Shown piece after piece: positions 36,045 through 44,853 of a stretch of 64,000 nucleotides of DNA. Each line of letters begins with the position of its first letter. Position 1 is the stretch's first letter. The DNA lies in contig OY762279.1 in assembly GCA_963665455.1 (NCBI GenBank), positions 434,001 through 498,000 on the forward strand. Reading direction: 5' to 3'. A program made the position numbers and the translations under genes. A model generated the notes under the pieces. That model was not told where the DNA came from and did not search any database. It was given only the letters and a program-made list of their open reading frames with translations. Source of the stretch: VXNE01 sp963665455 (GTDB lineage: Bacteria > Pseudomonadota > Gammaproteobacteria > Pseudomonadales > Azotimanducaceae).

Positions 36045-37010
36045 ATGGAGGACTTCTCGGGCAAGCTCGCCGTGGTGACCGGCGGCGGCTCCGGCATGGG
36101 TCGCGAACTGGCGCTACAACTCGCCGCCGCGGGCTGCGACGTCGCGCTCTGCGACATCTTCGAGGACACCCTGGCCGAGACGGCGACGCTCTGCAGCGAC
36201 GCGGTGCGGGTCACCACCCACCCCTGCGACGTGTCCGACGAGGACCAGGTGCTCGCCTTCCGCGACGCCGTGGTCGAGGCCCACGAGGCCGAGTGCGTCC
36301 ACCTCGTCTTCAACAATGCCGGCATCGGCGGCGGCGGGGAGTTCGTCGATGGCGACCGCGAGGCGTGGGAGCGCACCTTCGGCGTCTGCTGGTACGGCGT
36401 CTACTACTGCGCCCGCGCCTTCATGCCGCTGCTCGTGGCGAGCGAGGGGGGCTACCTCGTCAACACCTCGAGCATCAACGGCTTCTGGGCCAGCGTGGGG
36501 CCGACGGTGTCGCACACCGCGTACTGCGCGGCCAAGTTCGCCGTGAAGGGCTTCTCCGAGGCGCTCATCGCGGACCTCCGCATGCACGCCCCCCATGTCA
36601 AGGTGGCGGTCGTGATGCCCGGCCACATCGGTACGTCGATCGGGTTCAATAGCGAGCGCGTCCATGGCGCGCCGTCCCCGTCGGAGCTGTCCCGGGAGGA
36701 GGTCGCGAAAATCCGCGAGCAGATGGTGGCCTCGGGCCTGCCGGTCGGCAACGAGTCGGACGACCACATCCGAGCCGCCGTCGCCCAGCGGCAGATCGAC
36801 TTCCGCGACAACGCCCCCACCTCGGCCGCGCAGGCGGCGTCGATCATCCTCGACGGCGTGCGCAACGACCGCTGGCGCATCCTGGTTGGCGACGACGCGC
36901 ACCTCATCGACAACCTCGTGCGGGAGGATCCCGAGGCCGCCTACGAGATGGAGTTCATGGAGCGCATCCTGGCGCGTGGTGCCTTGAACACGCTGGCCGG
37001 CCGGTCCTGA
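36045..37010 (+). CDS. short-chain dehydrogenase/reductase
   Basis: 321-residue SDR. NAD(P)-binding TGGGSGMG (about 12-19), VFNNAGIGGGG, the active-site Ser in VNTSSINGF and YCAAK (Tyr/Lys) are all present. The C-terminal extension of about 70 residues (ILVGDDAHLIDNLVREDPEAAY) is typical of SDRs in lipid or xenobiotic degradation loci. A strong AAGGAGG lies 7 nt before the ATG. The substrate is unknown. Confidence 0.9.
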   Translation: MEDFSGKLAVVTGGGSGMGRELALQLAAAGCDVALCDIFEDTLAETATLCSDAVRVTTHPCDVSDEDQVLAFRDAVVEAHEAECVHLVFNNAGIGGGGEFVDGDREAWERTFGVCWYGVYYCARAFMPLLVASEGGYLVNTSSINGFWASVGPTVSHTAYCAAKFAVKGFSEALIADLRMHAPHVKVAVVMPGHIGTSIGFNSERVHGAPSPSELSREEVAKIREQMVASGLPVGNESDDHIRAAVAQRQIDFRDNAPTSAAQAASIILDGVRNDRWRILVGDDAHLIDNLVREDPEAAYEMEFMERILARGALNTLAGRS

Positions 37011-37017
37011 TCCGCTG

Positions 37018-37842
37018 GTGAGGGAGGGCCCCGCGACCCCGCCGTTCCGGGAGCGTCTGGAGCGTTCCTGGGAAAGGTCCGGCGGCTTCCTCTGCGTCGG
37101 GCTCGACCCGGACCCGATGAAGGTGCGGGCGTGCCTGCCGAGGAGCGCGCGCCCCATCCTCGATTTCTGCCGCGCCATCGTGGACGCCACGGCGGACCTC
37201 GTCTGCGCCTTCAAGCCGCAGATCGCCTACTTCTCCGCGGCGGGGGCGGAAGCCGACCTCGAGGCGCTCATCGCCCATGTGCGCGACGCGCATCCCGGCG
37301 TCCCGGTGATCCTCGACGCCAAGCGCGGCGACATCGGCCCCACCGCCGAGCAGTACGCCCGCGAGGCATTCGAGCGCTACGGCGCGGACGCGCTTACCGT
37401 CAACCCCCTCCTCGGCTGGGAGAGCATCGAACCCTATCGGCGGCACGCCGGCCGTGGCGTCGTGCTCCTGTGCCGCACGAGCAATCCCGGCAGCGACTGG
37501 CTGCAGGAACATCCGGCGGACGATCCGTTGTACCTGCGCATCGCCCGGGAGGCCCGCGAACGGGACGCGGGGAACCTGATGCTCGTCGCCGGCGCGACGT
37601 GGCCGGAGGAACTCGCTGCGGTGCGCGATGCCGCCGGCGACCTACCGCTGCTCGTGCCCGGCGTCGGATTCCAGGGGGGAGATCCGGCGACGGTGATCGA
37701 GCGCGGCGCGGACGACCGCGGCCGGGGGCTTGTCGTCAACGCATCGCGCGGCGTGATTTTCGCGTCCGTTGGGCCGGGTTTCCGGGAGGCCGCACGGGAG
37801 CGCGCCGAAGCGCTGCACCGGTTGCTGCGGCTGCCAAACTAA
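37018..37842 (+). CDS. pyrF: orotidine-5'-phosphate decarboxylase
   Basis: 274 residues, of the long PyrF type. The catalytic motif DAKRGDIGPTAEQYA (about 101-115) is intact; the substrate loop is near FLCVGLDPDP and the phosphate-binding GVGFQGGDPATV and VVNASRGVIFAS follow. It makes UMP in pyrimidine synthesis. The GTG start at 37018 is 7 bp after the SDR gene stop. Confidence 0.93.
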   Translation: MREGPATPPFRERLERSWERSGGFLCVGLDPDPMKVRACLPRSARPILDFCRAIVDATADLVCAFKPQIAYFSAAGAEADLEALIAHVRDAHPGVPVILDAKRGDIGPTAEQYAREAFERYGADALTVNPLLGWESIEPYRRHAGRGVVLLCRTSNPGSDWLQEHPADDPLYLRIAREARERDAGNLMLVAGATWPEELAAVRDAAGDLPLLVPGVGFQGGDPATVIERGADDRGRGLVVNASRGVIFASVGPGFREAARERAEALHRLLRLPN

Positions 37843-37896
37843 ACTCGGTACGCCACGGCGGTGATGCTGCCGCATCGCGCCCTCGTGCCGGGAGGG

Positions 37897-38112
37897 TCAA
37901 CCGGCGAACGTGCGCACGATCGCGATGGCGATGGTCACCGCGACCATGGAGGTCACGCCGACCAGCCAGCGCAACGTCACGGTTTCGCGTTCGACGATGA
38001 GCGCCCTAACGCCCTCGATGTCGGCTTTGGTCGCCACATGCTCCATGGCTTGCTCGAGCCGGGCCAGTCGTTCTCCGTGGCCGTCCCGCGTCGTTTCCTT
38101 CGGTATGCCCAT
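37897..38112 (-). CDS. small coiled-coil membrane protein (XhlA/DUF1640-like)
   Basis: 71 residues. A short coiled coil (about 12-48: ERLARLEQAMEHVATKADIEGVRALI) leads to one C-terminal membrane span (about 50-69). The start at 38112 is decided by a strong AAGGAGG 3-4 nt upstream on the minus strand; a further upstream in-frame start (38151) has none. The layout resembles hemolysin XhlA or DUF1640 proteins. The function is unknown. Confidence 0.68.
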   Translation of the reverse strand: MGIPKETTRDGHGERLARLEQAMEHVATKADIEGVRALIVERETVTLRWLVGVTSMVAVTIAIAIVRTFAG

Positions 38113-38195
38113 GCCTCCTTGCTGCTCTTGTTGAGGAGCGGACGCTAACACAGATTTTTCCGCCCGCCAATGATCAGATCACTAGGGTCAGATCA

Positions 38196-38226
38196 CTAGG
38201 GAAGGTCTTGTTCAGACCTTCCCTAG
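38196..38226. repeat. solo 31-bp hairpin (right end of the five-hairpin element)
   Basis: CTAGGGAAGGTCT-TGTTC-AGACCTTCCCTAG, 13-bp perfect arms. It is identical to the last stem of copy A at 15468-15498. A short direct repeat GATCACTAGGG precedes it (38175-38201). It sits just before the IS110-type element. Confidence 0.85.
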
Positions 38227-38351
38227 ACATCATGTTTTGACCTGCCCGTCCTCAACGCGCGTGGGTTACCTTGGCGGCGGAGTGCCGGGCAAGGCAGGGC
38301 CACATTGAGGAGGGCAGGAGGTTGCAAGACTACAAGATGTCGGAGGGCGGG

Positions 38352-39506
38352 ATGAGTGATTGCGGGGGGTCGTACGGGGCGTACGTCGGGTTGGACGTGC
38401 ACAAGGACACGATCGCGGTGGCGGTGGCGCCGGCGGGGCGCGGGGCGCCGGAGGATCTCGGTGAGATCGCGAACCGACCGGCGGCGGTCGCCAGGCTGGC
38501 GCGGGAGTTGTGCGCGGCGCACGGCGGCGGGATGCCGTTGTTCAGCTACGAGGCGGGGCCCTGTGGGTATGGGTTGTACCGCCAGTTGCGGGAGCTGGGC
38601 TTCGACTGCGAGGTGGTGGCGCCGTCGCGCATCCCCAGGGCGCCGGCGGAGCGGGTGAAGACGGACCGTCGCGACGCGCGCAAGCTGGCGCGGCTGTCGC
38701 GCGGCGGCGAGTTGACGGCGGTGTGGGTTCCGGACGAGGACCACGAGGCGATGCGGGACCTGGTGCGGGCGCGGTCGGACCTGAAGGACGCGGAGCGCAG
38801 GGCGCGCCAGCGCCTCGGCGCGTTCCTGCTGCGCCACGACCGCCGCTGGTCGGCCGGGCGCTGGAGCAGGGCGCACTGGGCGTGGCTGGACGGCCAGCGC
38901 TTCGAGCGGGACTGGCAGGAGTGGGCGTACCGGGAGTACCTGGAGGCGGCGCGGACCGCGGGCGAGCGGGTCGCGGCGCTGACGGGCCAGCTGGAGCGGG
39001 CGTTGTCCGATTGGTCGCTGGCGCCGGTGGTGCGCGCGTTGGTGGCGTTGCGCGGCGTGGACCGGATCACGGCGGCGACGCTGCTGGCGGAGCTGGGCGA
39101 CATCGGCCGCTTCGACTCGCCGCGCCAGTTGATGGCGTTCCTGGGGTTGGTGCCGAGCGAGCACAGCTCGGGCGGGCGGCGCCGCCGCGGCGCGATCACG
39201 CGCACCGGCAACGGGGCGGCGCGGCGCGCGCTGGTGGAGTCGGCCTGGAGCTACCGGTTCCCGGCGCGGCGCACGGCGCACCTGGAACGCAAGGCGGCCG
39301 GCGCGTCCGAAGAGGCCAGGGCCATCGCGTGGCGCGCCCAGCGGCGCCTGTGCGGTCGCTACCGGCACCTGCTCGCGTCCGGCAAGAACACCAAGCAGAC
39401 GACCGTGGCCGTGGCGCGCGAGCTGGCCGGCTTCGTGTGGGACATCGTCCGCGTCGAGGTGGCGCGGATGGCGGAGGCCGGCGCCGGGACGTCGGCGACG
39501 CGTTGA
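38352..39506 (+). CDS. IS110-family transposase (DEDD/serine)
   Basis: 384 residues. N-terminal RuvC-like DEDD domain (YVGLDVHKDTIAVAV at about 8-22, with further acidic residues in SYEAGPCGYGLYRQL and KTDRRDARKLARL). The C-terminal Transposase_20 domain has LRGVDRITAATLLAELGDIGRF and the catalytic serine region MAFLGLVPSEHSSGGRRRRGAITRTGN. The DEDD domain and serine act together in guide-RNA-directed recombination in this family. The ATG at 38352 (GGAGGG 4 nt upstream) is used; ATG 38337 is an alternative. It looks intact. Confidence 0.9.
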   Translation: MSDCGGSYGAYVGLDVHKDTIAVAVAPAGRGAPEDLGEIANRPAAVARLARELCAAHGGGMPLFSYEAGPCGYGLYRQLRELGFDCEVVAPSRIPRAPAERVKTDRRDARKLARLSRGGELTAVWVPDEDHEAMRDLVRARSDLKDAERRARQRLGAFLLRHDRRWSAGRWSRAHWAWLDGQRFERDWQEWAYREYLEAARTAGERVAALTGQLERALSDWSLAPVVRALVALRGVDRITAATLLAELGDIGRFDSPRQLMAFLGLVPSEHSSGGRRRRGAITRTGNGAARRALVESAWSYRFPARRTAHLERKAAGASEEARAIAWRAQRRLCGRYRHLLASGKNTKQTTVAVARELAGFVWDIVRVEVARMAEAGAGTSATR

Positions 39507-40032
39507 CGCGCGGTTGAAGGAAGGGAGTTCGTTTCGAGTGTTGGATCGGGGCGGGGCCGGGCCGGTGTGGAGAACCCTCGGCCGGGCTACGACGGCGTCG
39601 GCGGATGGTTCGCAACGCGGACCCTCCGGCGCGACGACCCCCGCCACTAGAGAGAGGCCAGCTCCGCGACGCAGTGAGGTAGGGTCGGTAACCAATCCAC
39701 GCATATCAGCATGATCCACCGTCGCAATCTGTCCGGCCCCGTCCCGACCCACCGCGCCCGCGCCGGACCCGACCCACCGCGCCCGCGCCGGACCCGGCAC
39801 GGCTGGCGAACATCGCCGGCCGGGCCGGCGCCCGCGATTTCCACCGCCCGCCCACCGCCGCTCCATCATTTGCGGGGACCGCGGCCGTGGACGGCCCGTG
39901 GAAATCGCTCCGTGCCCCCGGTTGGCCGCGACACCCCGACGGGCGCCGGAAAAGGCGGGTCACGACCGTTCCGAACCGTCGCCTCGACGAACTCGGTGCG
40001 ATCGGAGCACCCTGGAACGGAGTACCGATTGA
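39507..40032 (+). other. noncoding 3' region of the IS110-type element, possible guide (bridge/seek) RNA
   Basis: 526 bp without a supportable gene, between the transposase stop and the right inverted repeat. It includes two direct 25-bp repeats (39743-39792). In the IS1111 group the guide RNA is encoded downstream of the transposase, so this is where it should lie. I could not fold it, so the exact RNA is not placed. Confidence 0.4.
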
Positions 40033-40050
40033 CAGGTCAAAACATATCAG

Positions 40051-40289
40051 CCCGCATTTCTCACCACGGGCCGTGATGATCGCCGAGGATTTTCGCTCCG
40101 TGCGCGTGCTCGCGACCGAAAGCCTAGTGGAGCCTAAGTTTGAGGGAGCATGTGCGCGCACGGGGCGAAAAGACCGGCGAGGGCGCGGCCAGCGCTCTGC
40201 ATCCGGCCACCGAGCTTGAGATCGACGATAAACCCACATGGACCAAGGACTTGCGGTCTATGCACAAGCGACTTGGTGAGAAATGCGGG
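40051..40289. repeat. 239-bp element with 15-bp perfect terminal inverted repeats
   Basis: CCCGCATTTCTCACC at 40051-40065 and its exact reverse complement at 40275-40289 enclose about 210 bp without a recognisable gene. It has the layout of a MITE or internally deleted IS. It begins 5 bp after the IS110-type right repeat and is directly followed by a CTAG-bounded repeat. Confidence 0.65.
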
Positions 40290-40380
40290 CTAGGGGGCCG
40301 CGCCGTAGGACGGCGCGGGCGCGTAGGCGGGTGGGGTTGGGCCGCGAGCGGAGCCAAAGGCGACGGTTGCGGGGCGCTAG
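40290..40380. repeat. 91-bp CTAG-bounded GC-rich repeat (family 2)
   Basis: Near-identical to 15495-15584 and similar to 62581-62668. CTAG is at both ends. Internal stems CCGCGCCG/CGGCGCGG and GGGCCGC/GCGGAGCC (imperfect) are kept. Confidence 0.85.
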
Positions 40381-40404
40381 CGCAGACACCGAGCCGACGG
40401 GCTG

Positions 40405-40516
40405 CTAGCGCCACCGAAGCCGTCGCCCTGACGGGCGCCGCCTCTGGCCCCAGCCCAGGCCGTTCCAGCACGGTGTTGGGCATGCCACTGTCGCGGCATG
40501 TCCAACACCCTGCTAG
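40405..40516 (-). repeat. 112-bp CTAG-bounded repeat (family 3), inverted copy
   Basis: Reverse complement of the units tandemly repeated at 57743-57961. CTAG bounds it. The strongest stem pairs GTGTTGGGCATGCC with GGCATGTCCAACAC. It lies 34 bp before the acyl-CoA dehydrogenase start, so it is probably transcribed into or near its leader. Confidence 0.8.
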
Positions 40517-40549
40517 CCTTCTCTGCTCGCCTGATGGCTGGAGGAAAGC

Positions 40550-41734
40550 ATGGCCGAGCGCGCCGCGTTCGCGTGGGACGATCCGTTCCTGCTCGACGAG
40601 CAACTAAGCGCGGAAGAGCGCATGGTGCGCGACACCACGCGCGACTACGCCCGGGACCACCTCATGCCGCGCGTGCTCGAGGCGAACCGCAGCGAGCGCT
40701 TCGACCGCGAGATCATGCACGAGATGGGCGAGCTTGGCCTGCTCGGCGCGACGCTGCCGGCGAAGTACGGTTGCGCGGAGGCCTCCTATGTCTCCTACGG
40801 CGTCATGGCGCGGGAGGTGGAGCGGGTGGATAGCGGCTATCGCTCGGCCATGAGCGTGCAGTCGTCCCTCGTGATGTATCCCATCCACGCCTACGGCACC
40901 GAGGCCCAGCGCGAGCGCTACCTGCCGAAGCTCGCGACGGGGGAGTGGGTGGGATGCTTCGGCCTCACCGAACCGGACCACGGCTCGGACCCCGGCAGCA
41001 TGGTCACCCGCGCCGTCAAGCACGGCGACGAATACGTGCTGAACGGCGCGAAGATGTGGATCACCAACTCGCCCATCGCGGACGTGGCGGTGGTCTGGGC
41101 GAAGCTTGACGGCGTCATCCGGGGCTTCCTCGTGGAGCGCGGCACGCCGGGTTTCTCGACGCCCAAGATCGAGGGCAAGATGAGCATGCGGGCGTCCGTC
41201 ACCGGCGAGATCGTCTTGGAGGACGTGCGCATCCCCGGCGACAACCTCCTGCCGAACGCCCGGGGCCTCGGCGGGCCCTTCGGCTGCCTCAACCGCGCCC
41301 GCTACGGCATCGCCTGGGGCGCGATGGGCGCGGCGGAGTTCTGCTGGCACGCCGCGCGCACGTACACCTTGGAACGCAGCCAGTTCGGCCGCCCCCTCGC
41401 CGCCAACCAACTCATCCAGAAGAAGCTCGCCGACATGCAGACCGAGATCGCCCTCGGCCTCCAGGGCTGCCTGCGCATGGGGCGGCTGATGGACGAGGAT
41501 CGCCTGCCCGTCGAGAACATTTCGCTCATGAAGCGCAACAACTGCGGCAAGGCCCTCGACATCGCGCGCATGGCCCGGGACATGCACGGCGGCAACGGCA
41601 TCTCCGACGAGTTCCACGTCATCCGCCACGTGATGAACCTGGAGACGGTCAACACCTACGAGGGCACCCACGACATCCACGCCCTCATCCTTGGCCGGGC
41701 GCAGACGGGCTTGCAGGCCTTCACCGGCGCGTGA
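40550..41734 (+). CDS. gcdH: acyl-CoA dehydrogenase, glutaryl-CoA dehydrogenase type
   Basis: 394 residues. FAD-binding GLTEPDHGSDPGSM (about 140-153), MWITNSPIADVAVVWAK, RYGIAWGAMGAAEFCW and the catalytic glutamate in NTYEGTHDIHALILGR match glutaryl-CoA dehydrogenase (lysine/tryptophan degradation to crotonyl-CoA). GGAGG lies before the ATG. It stands alone after the repeat stack. Other acyl-CoA dehydrogenases share the fold, but the GcdH-like phrases are strong. Confidence 0.9.
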   Translation: MAERAAFAWDDPFLLDEQLSAEERMVRDTTRDYARDHLMPRVLEANRSERFDREIMHEMGELGLLGATLPAKYGCAEASYVSYGVMAREVERVDSGYRSAMSVQSSLVMYPIHAYGTEAQRERYLPKLATGEWVGCFGLTEPDHGSDPGSMVTRAVKHGDEYVLNGAKMWITNSPIADVAVVWAKLDGVIRGFLVERGTPGFSTPKIEGKMSMRASVTGEIVLEDVRIPGDNLLPNARGLGGPFGCLNRARYGIAWGAMGAAEFCWHAARTYTLERSQFGRPLAANQLIQKKLADMQTEIALGLQGCLRMGRLMDEDRLPVENISLMKRNNCGKALDIARMARDMHGGNGISDEFHVIRHVMNLETVNTYEGTHDIHALILGRAQTGLQAFTGA

Positions 41735-42014
41735 CGCGACCGGGCAAGCCCCGCCCCGACGGTCTCCTCCACGGCGGCCACCAGTTCCCTTGAGGCGACC
41801 GCCCTCGCACGGGGGCGACCGTCCTCCAATAAGCTACATCTTTTCAGGCATTTGCGCACATCGCTGGGGACATTGCCCATGGCCTGATATCGGGGCACTA
41901 TTGCATTGTGGAACTATAGTGAAGGGGTGCGACAGGGGCCGCCGACACGCTTTTCTCCCCCCACGCCCTCCCCTAAGGTTGTTCGCAAATTCTCTTCCAA
42001 GGAGGGACCTACCC

Positions 42015-42674
42015 ATGATCCGAACACTCATCACCGACGACCACGAACTGTTCCGCAAGGGGCTCGGCAAGGTGCTCACCGACATCGCCACGATCGACGT
42101 CGTGGGGCAGGCCGGCAGCGGCGAGGAGGGCGTGGAACTGAGCCGCGATCTCGTCCCCGACGTCGTCCTCATGGACATCGTGATGCCGGGCATCGGCGGG
42201 CTCGAGGCCACCCGGCGCATCGTGCGGCTCGAGCAGGACATCCGCGTGGTGATGCTCACGGCGTGCCGCGAGGAGCCCTTTCCGGGGCAGTCGCTGAAGG
42301 CCGGGGCCTGCGGCTACGTCACGAAGAGCTCGAGCCTCGATCAGCTCCTGACGGCCATCCGGCGCGCGTTCGCGGGCCAGCGCTACGTCAGTAGCGACGT
42401 CGCGCAGCACCTGGCGCTGCGCTCCTTCGAGGAACGCGACGACTGCCCGTTCGAGAACCTCTCGAACCGCGAGATGCAGATCACCCTGATGGTGATCAAC
42501 TGCCACCGGGTGCAGGACATCTCGAGCAACCTCCACCTGAGTCCGAAGACGGTCAACAGCTACCGCTACCGGATCTTCCAGAAGCTCAACGTGGCGAGCG
42601 ACGTGGAACTCGCGCTCCTCGCCGTGAAGCACGGGATGATCAATCCGGCATCGCGGCCCGCCTTGGCGATCTGA
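42015..42674 (+). CDS. uvrY: GacA/UvrY-type response regulator
   Basis: 219 residues. Receiver with DDHELFRKGL (acidic pocket), phospho-acceptor Asp in DVVLMDIVMPG (about 54), conserved Lys in GYVTKSS, and a LuxR/FixJ HTH (LSNREMQITLMVINC...LSPKTVNSYRYRIFQKL). In gammaproteobacteria GacA/UvrY with BarA/GacS drives csr small RNAs. The next gene is uvrC, the classic neighbour. AAGGAGGG precedes the ATG at 42015. Confidence 0.93.
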   Translation: MIRTLITDDHELFRKGLGKVLTDIATIDVVGQAGSGEEGVELSRDLVPDVVLMDIVMPGIGGLEATRRIVRLEQDIRVVMLTACREEPFPGQSLKAGACGYVTKSSSLDQLLTAIRRAFAGQRYVSSDVAQHLALRSFEERDDCPFENLSNREMQITLMVINCHRVQDISSNLHLSPKTVNSYRYRIFQKLNVASDVELALLAVKHGMINPASRPALAI

Positions 42675-42733
42675 TCCCCCCTGCGGGTGGCGTGACGGGG
42701 TCGCGCGGGGGGATGCCCCGCGCGGCCCTCTTA

Positions 42734-42912
42734 ATGCGAGGGGCAAGCCCCTGTGAGGGCCACCCTCGGGCTCCCCGGCTGAAGGCTCTTCATGCGAGGG
42801 GCAAGCCCCTCGGGCTCCCCGGCTGAAGGCTCTTCATGCGAGGGGCAAGCCCCTCGGGCTCCCCGGCTGAAGGCTCTTCATGCGAGGGGCAAGCCCCTGT
42901 GAGGGCCACCCG
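42734..42912. repeat. tandem 44/57-bp repeats between uvrY and uvrC (family 4)
   Basis: The unit ATGCGAGGGGCAAGCCCCT plus CGGGCTCCCCGGCTGAAGG plus CTCTTC is repeated about three and a half times. The first and last units carry a 13-nt insert GTGAGGGCCACCC. Each unit has an AGGGGC/GCCCCT hairpin. The array ends 40 bp before the uvrC start. A second array lies at 63792-63895. Confidence 0.88.
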
Positions 42913-42952
42913 CGCGCCCCCCGCACCCGGGAGGTCGCCGTATACTGCGGCC

Positions 42953-44794
42953 ATGGAGGAGTCCGGCGCTGGCACGAATCGCTTCGACCCGGAGCCGTTC
43001 CTCGCGTCCCTGACGAAGAAACCCGGCGTCTACCGCATGCTCGACGCCGAGGGCGGCGTGCTCTATGTCGGCAAGGCGCGCAACCTCAAGTCCCGGGTGT
43101 CCTCCTACTTCCGCGCCTCGGGCCTGACCGCCAAGACCATGGCCCTCGTCGCCAAGGTCCACGACGTGCAGATCACCGCCACGCGCAGCGAAACCGAGGC
43201 GCTGCTCCTGGAGCAGAGCCTGGTCAAGGAGGAACGACCGCCGTACAACGTCGTGCTGCGCGACGACAAGTCCTACCCCTACATCCACCTGACGGACCAC
43301 GGCGACTTCCCGCGCCTCGCCTTCCATCGCGGGGCGAAGAAGAAGACCGGACGCTACTTCGGCCCGTTCCCGAGCGCCTACGCGGTCCGGGACAGCCTGA
43401 ACATCCTGCAGAAGCTGTTCCGTCTGCGCTCCTGCGAGGACAGCTACTTCCAGAATCGCTCGCGCCCCTGCCTGCAATACCAGATCAACCGTTGCAGCGG
43501 CCCCTGCGTCGGGCTCGTGGCGCCGGAACAGTACGCCGACGACGTGCGGCTCGCCGTGCTCTTCCTCGAAGGCTCGAGCCAGGCGGTCCTCGCGGAGTTC
43601 AAGCGCAAGATGGAGGCGGCGTCGGCGGACCTCGATTTCGAGCGCGCGGCGAAGTACCGGGACCAGATCTCGCACCTGGTGCGCGTGCAGGAGAACCAGT
43701 ACGTGCACGGCGCCGCCGGGGACGTGGATGCCTTCGGCATCGCGTTGGCGGGGGGCCACGCCTGCGTCCAGGGGCTCTTCGTGCGCGACGGCCGCGTGCT
43801 CGGACAGCGCGCCTGGTTCCCGAGGAACGGCCTGGACGCCGCGCCCGACGCCCTGCTCTCGGCGTTCCTCTCGCAGTACTACTTCGGCGGCACGGACCGC
43901 GAGGTTCCGCGCAGCGTCATCGTGGCCGTACCGCCCACGGACCGGGACGTCCTGCAGGAAGCCCTCGCCGAACGCGCCGGCCGCAGGGTGGAGGTCGTCG
44001 CCGGTCCGCGCGGACAGCGGGCGCGGTGGCTGGAAATGGCGCAGCAGAACGCGGAACTCGCCATTGGCGCCTTCGTGGCGGACCGCAAGAACGTCTTCGC
44101 CCGCTGCGTCGATCTGCAGGAGGCCTTGGGCCTCGCCGACGTCCCGCGGCGCATCGAGTGCTTCGACATCAGCCACACCTCCGGCGGCGAAACCGTGGGT
44201 TCCTGCGTCGTCTTCGACCCGAATGGGCCGCTGAAGTCCGACTACCGCCGCTTCAACATCGAGGGCGTCACCCCCGGCGACGACTTCGCGGCGATGGACC
44301 AGGTGCTGCGCCGCCGCTACCGGCGGCTGAAGCAGGGCGAGGCGCCCTTCCCGGACGTGCTCGTCATCGACGGCGGCATGGGCCAGGTGCGCCGCGCCGC
44401 CGCGGTGCTCGCGGAGCTCCAGGTCGAGGACGTGCGCCTGCTCGGCGTCGCCAAGGGGCCGTCGCGCAAGCCCGGCCTCGAGCGCATCCTCACCGACGAG
44501 GGCGACGAGATCGTGCTGCCCCCGAGCGGCGGCGCGTTCCACCTGCTCCAGCACGTGCGCGACGAGGCCCACCGCTTCGCCATCACCGGCCACCGCGGCC
44601 GCCGCCGCAAGCGCCAGCGCGAATCGGAACTCGACGGCATCCCCGGCGTCGGCCCCAAGCGCAAGCGCGAGCTACTCGCGCACTTCGGCTCCGTGGCCTC
44701 GATCAAGGGCGCGAGCGCCGAGGAGATCGCCAAGGCGCCGGGCGTTAGCCGCAAGCTGGCGGAGACGGTGTACGACGCGCTGCACGCGGTGTAG
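42953..44794 (+). CDS. uvrC: excinuclease ABC subunit C
   Basis: 613 residues, matching UvrC (about 610). GIY-YIG nuclease (PGVYRMLDAEGGVLYVGKARNLKSR, about 24-48), UVR motif (ADLDFERAAKYRDQI), RNase H-like C-terminal nuclease (IECFDISHTSGGETVGSCVVF; VLVIDGGMGQV) and a C-terminal double HhH (IPGVGPKRKRELLAHFGS). It makes both incisions in nucleotide excision repair. It follows uvrY, but pgsA, its usual next neighbour, is 5.4 kb away. Confidence 0.96.
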   Translation: MEESGAGTNRFDPEPFLASLTKKPGVYRMLDAEGGVLYVGKARNLKSRVSSYFRASGLTAKTMALVAKVHDVQITATRSETEALLLEQSLVKEERPPYNVVLRDDKSYPYIHLTDHGDFPRLAFHRGAKKKTGRYFGPFPSAYAVRDSLNILQKLFRLRSCEDSYFQNRSRPCLQYQINRCSGPCVGLVAPEQYADDVRLAVLFLEGSSQAVLAEFKRKMEAASADLDFERAAKYRDQISHLVRVQENQYVHGAAGDVDAFGIALAGGHACVQGLFVRDGRVLGQRAWFPRNGLDAAPDALLSAFLSQYYFGGTDREVPRSVIVAVPPTDRDVLQEALAERAGRRVEVVAGPRGQRARWLEMAQQNAELAIGAFVADRKNVFARCVDLQEALGLADVPRRIECFDISHTSGGETVGSCVVFDPNGPLKSDYRRFNIEGVTPGDDFAAMDQVLRRRYRRLKQGEAPFPDVLVIDGGMGQVRRAAAVLAELQVEDVRLLGVAKGPSRKPGLERILTDEGDEIVLPPSGGAFHLLQHVRDEAHRFAITGHRGRRRKRQRESELDGIPGVGPKRKRELLAHFGSVASIKGASAEEIAKAPGVSRKLAETVYDALHAV

Positions 44795-44853
44795 GAAATG
44801 CCTGAGTTCGTCCATGCGCGGGGAGATTCGCGGGCGGCGTGACCCGGCTACGC

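Larger units (their letters stand above)
38232..40045 (+). mobile_element. IS110-family (IS1111-like) insertion sequence
   Basis: A DEDD transposase gene (38352-39506) lies between 13-bp inverted repeats ATGTTTTGACCTG (38232-38244) and CAGGTCAAAACAT (40033-40045). IS1111-subgroup elements have such subterminal repeats and a long noncoding 3' end encoding the guide RNA, which matches the 526-nt tail here. The outer boundaries are uncertain by a few bases, and no target duplication is expected for this family. At about 1.8 kb it is somewhat long. Confidence 0.65.

Noticed and set aside
37843..37896. Rho-independent terminator after pyrF
   Set aside because: No hairpin followed by a T-run; such terminators were not convincing anywhere in this GC-rich window.
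42734..42912. Possible CRISPR array
   Set aside because: Units are near-identical throughout with no unique spacers, and no cas genes are nearby; it is a tandem hairpin repeat.
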